From Clostridiaceae bacterium (GTDB lineage Bacteria > Bacillota > Clostridia > Lachnospirales > Lachnospiraceae), in contig JAGZXV010000172.1 in assembly GCA_018378255.1 (NCBI GenBank), positions 1-12,526 of the forward strand: a DNA stretch of 12,526 nucleotides, given 5' to 3'. The notes beneath the pieces are model-generated. The model worked only from the letters and a program-made list of their open reading frames with translations, was not told the origin of the DNA and did not search any database. The position numbers and the translations under genes were made by a program. Below, piece by piece: positions 1 to 6,085 of the stretch; position 1 is the first letter of the stretch; every line of letters starts with the position of its first letter.

Positions 1-342
1 TAAAGATGTCATAGGGTCCTGGAACACCATGGCAATCTTCTTTCCGTTGATGCGCCGGCGCATTTCCTTCTTGGACAGCTTTAAAAGGTCTTCCCGGACT
101 TCCTCGCCGCCATTCTGGCTGGTGTAATAAATGGTGCCGCTGTTCACCTTTCCGTTGCCGCTGAGGATTCCCATAATCGCTTTTACCGTAACGGATTTGC
201 CCGAACCGGATTCCCCTACAATCGCCAGGGTTTCCCCTTTATAGAGATCCAGCTTCACGCCTCTGATCGCATTCACCTCGCCTGCAGATGTCTGGAAGGA
301 AATGGACAGATCTCTGATCTCAAGTACTTTGTTCTTTTCCAT
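1..342 (-). CDS. oppD: Oligopeptide ABC transporter ATP-binding protein OppD (5' part, cut by window edge)
   Basis: This is the nucleotide-binding subunit of a peptide importer. It hydrolyses ATP on the cytoplasmic face to power uptake by OppB/OppC. Only the first 114 codons are present and the frame runs off the window start. The Walker A motif GESGSGKS is at residues 43-50 and the Q-loop VFQDPMTSL starts near residue 106 (Gln108). The long insertion between Walker A and the Q-loop, with a KKEMRRRINGKKIAMVFQ stretch, is typical of the OppD/DppD branch. The ATG at 342-340 is preceded by AGAGGAGGAAATT, an ideal ribosome site. It starts 12 nt after the oppC stop, so it is the fourth gene of the opp operon. 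An oppF partner would be expected further on. DppD is the alternative name; the substrate cannot be told from this fragment. Confidence 0.93.
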   Translation of the reverse strand, partial: MEKNKVLEIRDLSISFQTSAGEVNAIRGVKLDLYKGETLAIVGESGSGKSVTVKAIMGILSGNGKVNSGTIYYTSQNGGEEVREDLLKLSKKEMRRRINGKKIAMVFQDPMTSL

Positions 343-354
343 AATTTCCTCCTC

Positions 355-1395
355 TTACATCTCTTTCATCTTAGGATCAAATGCATCCCGCAGGCCGTCT
401 GCCAGCATGTTAAAGCTCAGCATAATAACCGCCAGCACAATAACCGGTGAAATGATCATATACGGGTGTGTAGTAAATGATTTAAACGCATCACTGATCA
501 AAGATCCCAGCGAAGCCAGCGGCGCCGGCACTCCAAGCCCGATAAATGCCAAAAATGCCTCCGTAAAAATCGCATTGGGGATGGAAAACATGGACATAAT
601 GATCAGCTGTCCAAATATATTGGGAAGGATCTCTTTAAAGATCACATAAAAATCTCTGGCGCCGAGAGTTTTAGAAGCCAGAATAAATTCCTGCTCCTTT
701 AACTTTAAAACCTGGGCCCGGGCGATCCTGCTCATACCGATCCAGCCGGTAATGGCTAAGGCCAGGGTAATGGTTGCCAGGCCGGGCTTTAATACCAGCA
801 TTAACAGAGTTACGATAACAAGGGTTGGAATACCGTTTAAAATCTCCGCAAAACGCTGCATCCCATTATCCAGCGCCCCGCCGAAATAACCGCTGATCAG
901 ACCATAACTCATGCCAAAACACATATCCACAATAACGGCCACCAGGGCTATATACAGAGAAATTCTCGTTCCTGCCCAGACGCGCGTAAAGATATCACGG
1001 CCCAGCACATCGCTGCCAAACCAATAATAGGTGTCCGTAAGGCCCAGTTTTTCATAATTGTTGTTTTCCACCGTTCCAGTGGAGGTGTGCATGGTTTCAG
1101 AACCGTCAAATATCCCCAGCTTCTCAAGGCCCTTAACGCGCGGCGCCAGGTTCTGTTCCGTAATAATCTGGCCGTCATAAGTGTAACCGGACATATGAGG
1201 CCCTATAATAGCCATAAGAATGACCAGTATGATTGCGATCAGGCCCACAATCGCGCCTTTATTCTGGATAAATGTATCCAGCACATCTTTCCAATGAGGC
1301 TTTGCCTCATAAACCTTATCAATCTGGATATTCTTATCTTTTGCCAGTTCAAAATCATTGGGAAGAAATTCGTATGTATTTTCTAAATTATTCAT
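355..1395 (-). CDS. oppC: Oligopeptide ABC transporter permease OppC
   Basis: This is an inner-membrane permease subunit of the peptide importer, paired with OppB. The chosen start gives 346 aa. A cytoplasmic N-terminal tail of about 45 residues leads to TM1 (about 47-65), then an extracytoplasmic segment. The conserved FGSDVLGRDIFTRVWAGTR stretch is at about 126-144, followed by the remaining helices. The EAA coupling loop (EFILASKTLGARDFYVIFKE, about 236-255) contacts the ATPases. The C-terminal NMLADGLRDAFDPKMKEM is the usual OppC ending. An ATG further upstream at 1440 would add 15 residues, but the AAAGGAGG box sits 6 nt before the ATG at 1395, so that start is preferred. It overlaps the end of oppB by 8 nt (ATGAATAA), which suggests translational coupling. 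The extracytoplasmic loop between TM1 and the FGSD motif (about 66-125) carries the YTYDGQIITEQNLAPR stretch usual for Gram-positive OppC. Confidence 0.95.
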   Translation of the reverse strand: MNNLENTYEFLPNDFELAKDKNIQIDKVYEAKPHWKDVLDTFIQNKGAIVGLIAIILVILMAIIGPHMSGYTYDGQIITEQNLAPRVKGLEKLGIFDGSETMHTSTGTVENNNYEKLGLTDTYYWFGSDVLGRDIFTRVWAGTRISLYIALVAVIVDMCFGMSYGLISGYFGGALDNGMQRFAEILNGIPTLVIVTLLMLVLKPGLATITLALAITGWIGMSRIARAQVLKLKEQEFILASKTLGARDFYVIFKEILPNIFGQLIIMSMFSIPNAIFTEAFLAFIGLGVPAPLASLGSLISDAFKSFTTHPYMIISPVIVLAVIMLSFNMLADGLRDAFDPKMKEM

Positions 1396-2329
1396 GGTCA
1401 TCCTCCTTTGCCAGTCGGATTCTTGGGTCGATGATACCATACAGAATATCTACAACCAGCATAATACCTATATACATCGCACTGTATATAAATGCAATGG
1501 TAATGATAACATTGTAGTCATTGGACTGGATGGCAGTAACTAAAAGGCTTCCGATTCCCGGAATGGAGAAGATCTTTTCCACAACCAGAGAACCTGTCAT
1601 CAAGCCAACAATCAATGGAGCAAGCACTGTAATAATCGGAATCAAGGCATTTCTCAGGGCATGAACGATAATCAGACGCCCGCTGGAAAGCCCTTTGCTC
1701 TCAGCTAACAGCATATAATCGGAACCTAATACATCCAGCATTTCGGTTCTGGTAAAACGCGCAATCGTTGCTACGGTAAACATACATAATGAAATAGTCG
1801 GCAGAACGGAAGACTTCACCGCTGCCTCCTGCTGATACAAAAGCGGAAACCATTTTAACTGGAATCCAAGGGTATAAGATAATGCTAATGCAAATACATA
1901 AGAAGGAAGGCTGACGCCTAACACGGAAATAACCGTTGTGATCGTATCAAAAATGGTATTGTGCTTTAATGCTGCCACGATACCTAAAATCAAACCGATA
2001 ATCGTTCCCAGTAACACTGCCTGGCCGCCGATGCGGACAGAAATTGGAAGTCTGGTTGCCAGAAGAGTGGTAATGGAAGTATTCTTGGAAATTGTATAAG
2101 ACACTCCGAAATCACCGGTAAGCATATTTTTCACATAATTAATAAATCGAATAACGACCGGCTTATCCAGACCATACTTTGCGTTCAGAATTGCCACCTG
2201 AGCTTCATTCAGCTTCTCATCGTTAAATGGAGAACCCGGCATAAATTCCAGCATCAGAAACAGGATCAGGAGAATGGCCAGCAATGTCAGAACGGATATT
2301 CCAAGTCTCTTTGCTACATATTTTTTCAC
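1388..2329 (-). CDS. oppB: Oligopeptide ABC transporter permease OppB
   Basis: This is an inner-membrane permease subunit that forms the channel with OppC. With the chosen start it has 313 aa. The N-terminus KKYVAKRLG followed by a hydrophobic helix (about 8-28) and FMPGSPF is the classic OppB/DppB opening. It is followed by YGLDKPVVIRF and LTGDFGVSY. The EAA loop reads YMLLAESKGLSSGRLIIVHA and lies in the second half. The C-terminus ends DPRIRLAKEDDHE. There are two in-frame GTG codons. The one at 2338 overlaps the GAGGAG ribosome box, while the one at 2329 lies 8 nt after it, so 2329 is preferred; the longer form would add three residues. There is no ATG alternative. The gene follows oppA after about 115 nt holding two strong hairpins, and overlaps oppC by 8 nt. 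Confidence 0.94.
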   Translation of the reverse strand: MKKYVAKRLGISVLTLLAILLILFLMLEFMPGSPFNDEKLNEAQVAILNAKYGLDKPVVIRFINYVKNMLTGDFGVSYTISKNTSITTLLATRLPISVRIGGQAVLLGTIIGLILGIVAALKHNTIFDTITTVISVLGVSLPSYVFALALSYTLGFQLKWFPLLYQQEAAVKSSVLPTISLCMFTVATIARFTRTEMLDVLGSDYMLLAESKGLSSGRLIIVHALRNALIPIITVLAPLIVGLMTGSLVVEKIFSIPGIGSLLVTAIQSNDYNVIITIAFIYSAMYIGIMLVVDILYGIIDPRIRLAKEDDHE

Positions 2330-2351
2330 TGTTTTCACTCCTCTTTCACTT

Positions 2352-2386
2352 AACTGGCTGAGCAGGAAATCCCTGCTCAGCCAGTT
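2352..2386. repeat. Inverted repeat (15-bp stem) before oppB
   Basis: Bases 2352-2366 pair perfectly with 2372-2386 around a 5-nt loop, giving a 15-bp stem containing AACTGGCTGAGCAGG. In the direction of opp transcription the stem is followed by AAGTGAAAGAGGAG, the oppB ribosome site, and not by a U-run. A strong intrinsic terminator is therefore unlikely. On the plus strand a short T-run does follow, but no plus-strand gene ends here. The likely roles are protecting the oppA transcript from 3' decay or damping oppBCD expression. Confidence 0.8.
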
Positions 2387-2394
2387 TTTATCAT

Positions 2395-2426
2395 AACAGT
2401 TCAGACGGCGGGCCGTCTGAACTGTT
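2395..2426. repeat. Inverted repeat (up to 15-bp stem) just after oppA
   Basis: Bases 2395-2409 pair perfectly with 2412-2426 (core CAGTTCAGACGGC). The formal loop is only 2 nt, so the top pair probably opens. It begins 18 nt after the oppA stop codon. The bases following it in the transcript (ATGATAAAAAC) are A-rich, not U-rich, so read-through into oppB is expected. With the neighbouring hairpin it forms a tandem structured spacer between the binding-protein gene and the permease genes. Confidence 0.8.
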
Positions 2427-2444
2427 TATCAGATCAATAATAGA

Positions 2445-4157
2445 TTAATTCTTAGTAGTGTTCTTGAAGTATCTGTTAATTGCAACAGAATGGTATTCAA
2501 CATTTTCTACACCGGTTCTCTGCATAACTGCATTACCCTTCTGGTATACAGGACAGATAACAACATCGTCAATAGCGATCTTTTCAGCCTCAATCAATGC
2601 ATCCCATCTCTTCTCCACATCTGTAGCGAGTTCGCCCTTCTGAGCGGACTGGATGATCGCATCATAATCTGCGTTAGACCAGAAACCATAGTTGTTCGGG
2701 CTGTTGGTGATCCACATTCCAAGATAGGTCATTGGATCTGCATAGTCAGGTCCCCAGCGTGTTAAGCCAAGTTCATATTCACCCTGCTGCAATCTCTCAA
2801 CACGGGTCTTCTTCGGCATCTGCTCCAGCTCAATGGTAAGGCCTGGAAGAGTGGTCTGAATCTCTGCCTGAATGAACTGAGCTACGTTGATAGCTGATTC
2901 CGTATCCTCAACTGCCATTGTGTAAGTTAAAGTATCAACACCCAGCTCCTGTTTTGCAAGCTCCCAATACTCTTTTGCTTTTTCTTTGCCTTCGTTATAG
3001 AAGTCAGATCCTGCATCCTCACGGTAATCAGTTCCTTTCGGGCTGGTTGCCAAAAGCTTAGGAACATTGAAGTAAGCCGGGATAGAACCGTCTTTTAAAA
3101 TGTTGTTGCAGACAGCTTCTCTGTCATATGCTAATGAAATTGCTTTTCTTAAATTCAAATTCTCTAAACCTTTTACTGTCTGGTTTGGAGATACATACCA
3201 TAAATAGCTTCCCATAATGTTCTTGAACTCAGGGTCTGCCTGGAACTGCTCAACCTGCTCACCTGACAGGGTTACAAGGTCAAGATCACCGTTCTGGTAT
3301 GCCAGCATGGCCTGCTGGGAATCTTTGATAACCTGGTATTTAAGACCTGCTAACTGAACTTTGTCAGCATCATAGTAGTCAGCATTCTTCTCTAATACGA
3401 TTGTAGTTGCAGCCGGTTCATAACCAACCATCTTAAACGCACCGTTGCCGAGAATGGTCTCAGGTGTGCTTGCAAACTGGTCGCCGCAGCTTGTAAAGAA
3501 TTCTTCGTTAACCGGATAGAAAGTTGGGAATGCCATCAGGGATTCGAAGAATGGAACAGGTACATCCAATTCCACTTTCAATGTCTTGTCGTCAACTGCT
3601 GTCACGCCAAGTTCTTCCAATGGTTTCTCACCAGCAGATATCGCGTCCGCATTCTTAACGCCCGCAATACCGATAATATATGCGTATTCACTTGCTACAT
3701 TAGGATCTACAGCTCTTCTCCATGCAAATACGAAGTCATTGGCCGTAACAGGAGTTCCGTTCCACCAGTTGGCATCTTTTAACTTAAATGTATAAGTTAA
3801 GCCGTCTTCGCTCTTCTCAGCTGTATCCACCATAGCCGGTACCGGATTTCCATCTCCATCAAGTGCATATAATCCATCAGTAATCGCTGCAATCACTTCA
3901 AATGAAGTACCATCTGTAGCGATCTGTGGATCCATGGAAGCTACTTCCACATCAATATGTACATTCAATACATTGCTGCCGTCAGCTGCCGGCTCTGCAG
4001 ACGATTCTCCTGATGCCGCTGTCGTCGCTCCTGCTTCTGTTGATGATCCTGCTGCCGTTGTAGGTGTTGTGCCGGAACCGCCGCCACAAGCAGTCAACGC
4101 ACCTACCATAGAAACCACAAGACCAAACGCCATGAACTTTTTCAGTGTTTTTCTCAT
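2445..4157 (-). CDS. oppA: Oligopeptide-binding lipoprotein OppA (family 5 solute-binding protein)
   Basis: This is the extracellular peptide-binding component, tethered to the membrane and delivering peptides to OppBC. It has 570 aa. The N-terminus has a KK-containing lipoprotein signal peptide with lipobox LTAC, giving lipidation at Cys24. A Gly/Ser/Thr/Ala/Glu-rich linker follows to about residue 60. The SBP_bac_5 domain then shows DPQIATDGTSFEVIAAITDGL, LTYTFKLKDANWWNGTPV and ANDFVFAWRRAVDP, and in the C-terminal half YELGLTRWGPDYADPMTYL. The length fits peptide binders of this family. The ATG at 4157 follows an AGAGGAGAG ribosome site with about 9-nt spacing. It is the first gene of the operon, about 100 nt downstream of a strong predicted promoter, and its expression is probably higher than that of oppBCD because of the hairpins that follow. 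Exact ligand range cannot be read from sequence. Confidence 0.96.
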   Translation of the reverse strand: MRKTLKKFMAFGLVVSMVGALTACGGGSGTTPTTAAGSSTEAGATTAASGESSAEPAADGSNVLNVHIDVEVASMDPQIATDGTSFEVIAAITDGLYALDGDGNPVPAMVDTAEKSEDGLTYTFKLKDANWWNGTPVTANDFVFAWRRAVDPNVASEYAYIIGIAGVKNADAISAGEKPLEELGVTAVDDKTLKVELDVPVPFFESLMAFPTFYPVNEEFFTSCGDQFASTPETILGNGAFKMVGYEPAATTIVLEKNADYYDADKVQLAGLKYQVIKDSQQAMLAYQNGDLDLVTLSGEQVEQFQADPEFKNIMGSYLWYVSPNQTVKGLENLNLRKAISLAYDREAVCNNILKDGSIPAYFNVPKLLATSPKGTDYREDAGSDFYNEGKEKAKEYWELAKQELGVDTLTYTMAVEDTESAINVAQFIQAEIQTTLPGLTIELEQMPKKTRVERLQQGEYELGLTRWGPDYADPMTYLGMWITNSPNNYGFWSNADYDAIIQSAQKGELATDVEKRWDALIEAEKIAIDDVVICPVYQKGNAVMQRTGVENVEYHSVAINRYFKNTTKN

Positions 4158-4265
4158 AATCGTTCTCTCCTCTTTTATTCTTTACAACTTTACCCCTTTA
4201 ATAAAATAAAGTCCAAGTGATGCGTACATGCACTCAGACGCCATTGTCGGTAAAGTTATGTTGCC

Positions 4266-4281
4266 ATTTTATTACTAAAAT
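4266..4281. promoter_or_regulatory. Candidate operator: 6-4-6 palindrome over the opp -10 element
   Basis: The sequence ATTTTA-TTAC-TAAAAT is a perfect inverted repeat with 6-bp arms and a 4-bp spacer, and one arm is the -10 hexamer itself. A repressor bound here would block RNA polymerase. The flanking sequence TATTACTAAAATTAAGTT (4270-4287) recurs at 4345-4361 with one base missing. The palindrome is seen directly; operator function is inference, and AT-rich promoters can give such symmetry by chance. Confidence 0.4.
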
Positions 4282-4294
4282 TAAGTTTTGTCAA
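4266..4294 (-). promoter_or_regulatory. Predicted sigma-A promoter of the opp operon
   Basis: Read on the minus strand, a perfect -35 TTGACA (4294-4289) is followed after exactly 17 nt by the -10 hexamer TAAAAT (4271-4266). Transcription should begin near 4259, leaving a 5' leader of about 100 nt before oppA. The core match and spacing make this the best promoter in the window. Confidence 0.85.
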
Positions 4295-4344
4295 TATGGG
4301 AATTACAAATGTCCGTCACAAAAAGATATTATTGAAATCCTTGA

Positions 4345-4361
4345 TATTACTAAATTAAGTT
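4345..4361. repeat. Upstream copy of the opp promoter-overlapping sequence
   Basis: TATTACTAAATTAAGTT here matches TATTACTAAAATTAAGTT at 4270-4287 except for one missing A. The two copies lie 75 bp apart in the same orientation. This upstream copy has no good -35 hexamer at the right distance, so it is not an obvious second promoter. It may be a second binding site for the same regulator. Confidence 0.45.
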
Positions 4362-4405
4362 AGAGTGGGAGAATCTTTTTAAGAAATTTGTGGAGATACG
4401 CCGGG

Positions 4406-4450
4406 AAGGAGGACGCGCCTCCCTGGTCTCCGCTCTGGCACGTCCTCCTT
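4406..4450. repeat. Inverted repeat in the kinase-oppA intergenic region
   Basis: AAGGAGGACG (4406-4415) and CGTCCTCCTT (4441-4450) are perfect reverse complements separated by a 25-nt GC-rich loop. The structure sits about 120 nt after the kinase stop and about 110 nt before the opp promoter. It could end transcription from the kinase gene, but no U-run follows on either strand. A weaker 7-bp inverted repeat (GCTGAGG / CCTCAGC, 4466-4493) lies beside it. I see no gene in the 4295-4568 stretch. Confidence 0.5.
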
Positions 4451-4568
4451 ACTGGCTGTTAACTGGCTGAGGTATTTATATCTTTTTCCTCAGCTACAAT
4501 AAGTGTAATTTTTACTCGTCTGGAATATTCTAAACCCTTTAGTAAATTAAAATTGTGAATAACCTTCA

Positions 4569-5486
4569 TTAATAAATCGTAGTAGCACTGCTTGATTCTT
4601 TCCAGTCCCTAAAAAAATCATCGAATGTCATATATCGCTCATTTCTGTCAAGGCAGACAGCCCTAATTGCAACTTGATAACTCTCTTCATTTAATTGCCA
4701 ATTAGAATATGAACATGGGATAAATTGATTGTTTTGATATCTTTTTTTAACTTCTTCCTCAGAAAAGTAACCAAAAAATTCAAAAATCAATGCCCCAAGG
4801 GTAAAAATATTTGTCTGCTCATCAATCACACTATCCTTTATATATTCTTCGGGTGCTTTTAAACGCTTTGTCCCAAACCATTCAGCCCCTTTATCATTAA
4901 TGACCGGTGCTTTTTTAAATAAATCAATACCACAAATAGCAATTTTATCAGTTGAAAAATCATACATAATACTTCCTTCGTAAAAATCCACAGCAACATA
5001 TCCTTTTCTATTTACATTCTGCAAAAAGGAGAATAACACATCTATTGCGCTTAACTTTTTACTAACAGACAATTGCCGGAATTTTTCTTTAGGGCTTTTG
5101 ATAGCAGTATCTTTTTGATATTTTTCAAAATTCCAATGATCAAACAAACACGCACCTTCCGTCCACTCAAAAACTACAACATAGAATTGTTCGTAGTCAT
5201 AATCCTCAATAATTTTCACTAAATTCGGGTGTTTTAATTCATAATATAAATGAACAGCTCCCTTCAATATTTCAATAGATTCTTTTGGTGATACCTCTGC
5301 CTCAATTGTATTTACACCTGCAATTTTACAGAAATACTTTTTATCTGCATTCTCCATACCGAGACCAATACATCCCGAACCAGTTTCATCAACAGCCCAA
5401 AAAGCTGTGCCGTATTTCTTTAACCAGGTAAAATCATGCAATTCTTTAAGTCTAAATTCGATAAAATCAAGTTTGTTTACTATCAT
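4569..5486 (-). CDS. Eukaryotic-type serine/threonine protein kinase-like protein
   Basis: This is a soluble kinase-fold protein of 305 aa with no membrane segment or PASTA region. The likely ATP-binding lysine is in YFCKIAG (Lys54), followed by the helix C region and a LKHPNLVKIIEDY stretch (84-96). The hinge is near VVVFEWTEGACL (103-114). The catalytic loop reads YVAVDFYEGSIMYDF, with Asp167 in the catalytic position but Ser172 where the usual Asn sits. The Mg-binding Asp is Asp188 in GIDLF, replacing the usual DFG. The APEEY motif starts at 211, and TNIFTLG (225-231) replaces the usual D-(V/I)-(Y/F)-S-x-G. The end, CLDRNERYMTFDDFFRDW, is typical of kinase C-lobes. The ATG at 5486 follows AGGAGGAAAA, so this start is preferred over the in-frame upstream extension. 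The gene is AT-rich compared with both flanking operons. Activity is uncertain because several motifs are altered; the target is unknown. Confidence 0.75.
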   Translation of the reverse strand: MIVNKLDFIEFRLKELHDFTWLKKYGTAFWAVDETGSGCIGLGMENADKKYFCKIAGVNTIEAEVSPKESIEILKGAVHLYYELKHPNLVKIIEDYDYEQFYVVVFEWTEGACLFDHWNFEKYQKDTAIKSPKEKFRQLSVSKKLSAIDVLFSFLQNVNRKGYVAVDFYEGSIMYDFSTDKIAICGIDLFKKAPVINDKGAEWFGTKRLKAPEEYIKDSVIDEQTNIFTLGALIFEFFGYFSEEEVKKRYQNNQFIPCSYSNWQLNEESYQVAIRAVCLDRNERYMTFDDFFRDWKESSSATTIY

Positions 5487-5513
5487 TTTTCCTCCTGAAT
5501 TTTGATTTATTGA

Positions 5514-5863
5514 TTTGCGTCGAATAGCAAAGATCAAATCAATCGTCGGTTGTTTTTTCGTGCTTTTTTCTGTATGATACTCATACTCCAAATTCAATGC
5601 CTCATAAGAACTTGTGGGCAGCCACTTTTTCAATCGCACCGCCAATCAACAACTCAAAATCACGGCTTTGTTCATTGTAATTTCTGGACAGGACAAAATA
5701 TGGCAGCACCTTTCCCTCTGGCATTGAAACCGCTTCATGATATCGTTTGGAAAGAACCTTTATATCTTTAGAAGTCGTTTTATCATTGGATTTTTGCCAC
5801 AGTCCGAATATTGTCCGTTGTTCAATGTATTTCTATATTCACTTCTGGACTTGTCATTATCAT
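5514..5863 (-). pseudogene. Decayed GyrI-like / effector-binding-domain protein gene
   Basis: Three minus-strand fragments, in different frames, together resemble one small GyrI-like (AraC effector-binding) protein. Fragment 1 starts at ATG 5863 after a GGAGG site and reads MIMTSPEVNIE before running out of frame. Fragment 2, shifted by one base in an A-rich run near 5830, reads YIEQRTIFGLWQKSND and continues through EGKVLPYFVLSRNY to DFELLIGG. Fragment 3, in another frame from about 5640, reads LKKWLPTSSYEALNLEYEY and ends IDLIFAIRRK. The family is usually about 150-160 aa, whereas these pieces sum to roughly 115. About 40 residues of the middle are therefore missing, lost with the second frameshift. 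Such domains bind small hydrophobic effectors or drugs. Fragment 3 stays open into the kinase start. Family assignment is from recalled motif pattern; the frame breaks are directly visible. Confidence 0.7.
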
Positions 5864-5929
5864 TTTCCTCCAAACTCCGATTTTTCAGAAACTCCTTATC
5901 CGGTTTAGGCGGATATTCCTGTTTCTTAT

Positions 5930-5958
5930 CCTCTAAATTTTAATACCGAATCTGTCAA
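5930..5958 (-). promoter_or_regulatory. Possible promoter for the pseudogene-kinase unit
   Basis: On the minus strand a perfect TTGACA (5958-5953) is followed after 17 nt by TAGAGG (5935-5930), a poor -10 match (3 of 6). It is the only -35-like site upstream of the GyrI-like remnant and the kinase. If active, it would drive both. Confidence 0.3.
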
Positions 5959-5981
5959 AATACTTCATCTATTATTATAAT

Positions 5982-6040
5982 CGGCCGGAGCCGGGGACGG
6001 ACAGCCCGCTGTGCGGAATGCCCGTTCCCGGCTCCGGCCG
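5982..6040 (-). terminator. Strong hairpin after the ABC-2 permease, probable operon end
   Basis: CGGCCGGAGCCGGG (5982-5995) pairs perfectly with 6027-6040, and the stem extends through one G-U pair to 6000/6022, giving 19 bp with a loop of about 21 nt. It starts about 45 nt after the stop of the last gene of the two-component/ABC operon. In that direction it is followed by ATTATAATAATAG, which is AT-rich but not a true U-run, so termination may be inefficient. It also separates GC-richer operon DNA from the AT-rich kinase islet. Confidence 0.6.
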
Positions 6041-6085
6041 GTTCTTGCCCATGGGTTCCAGCGTATCTCCGCCAAACCCTGAATT

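Noticed and set aside
302..649. A plus-strand open frame of 115 codons, and others opposite the opp genes
   Set aside because: Antisense to well-supported oppC/oppD coding sequence with no domain or ribosome site.
2352..2390. Intrinsic terminator for the opp operon
   Set aside because: The T-run follows only on the plus strand, where no gene ends; in the opp direction oppB follows at once.
4266..4281. CodY box at the opp promoter
   Set aside because: The best alignment to AATTTTCWGAAAATT matches only about 9 of 15 positions and lacks the central C-W-G.
4459..4471. 13-mer TTAACTGGCTGAG shared with 2350-2362, as a dispersed repeat flanking oppA
   Set aside because: One or two exact 13-mer matches are expected by chance in a window this size, and the flanks do not match.
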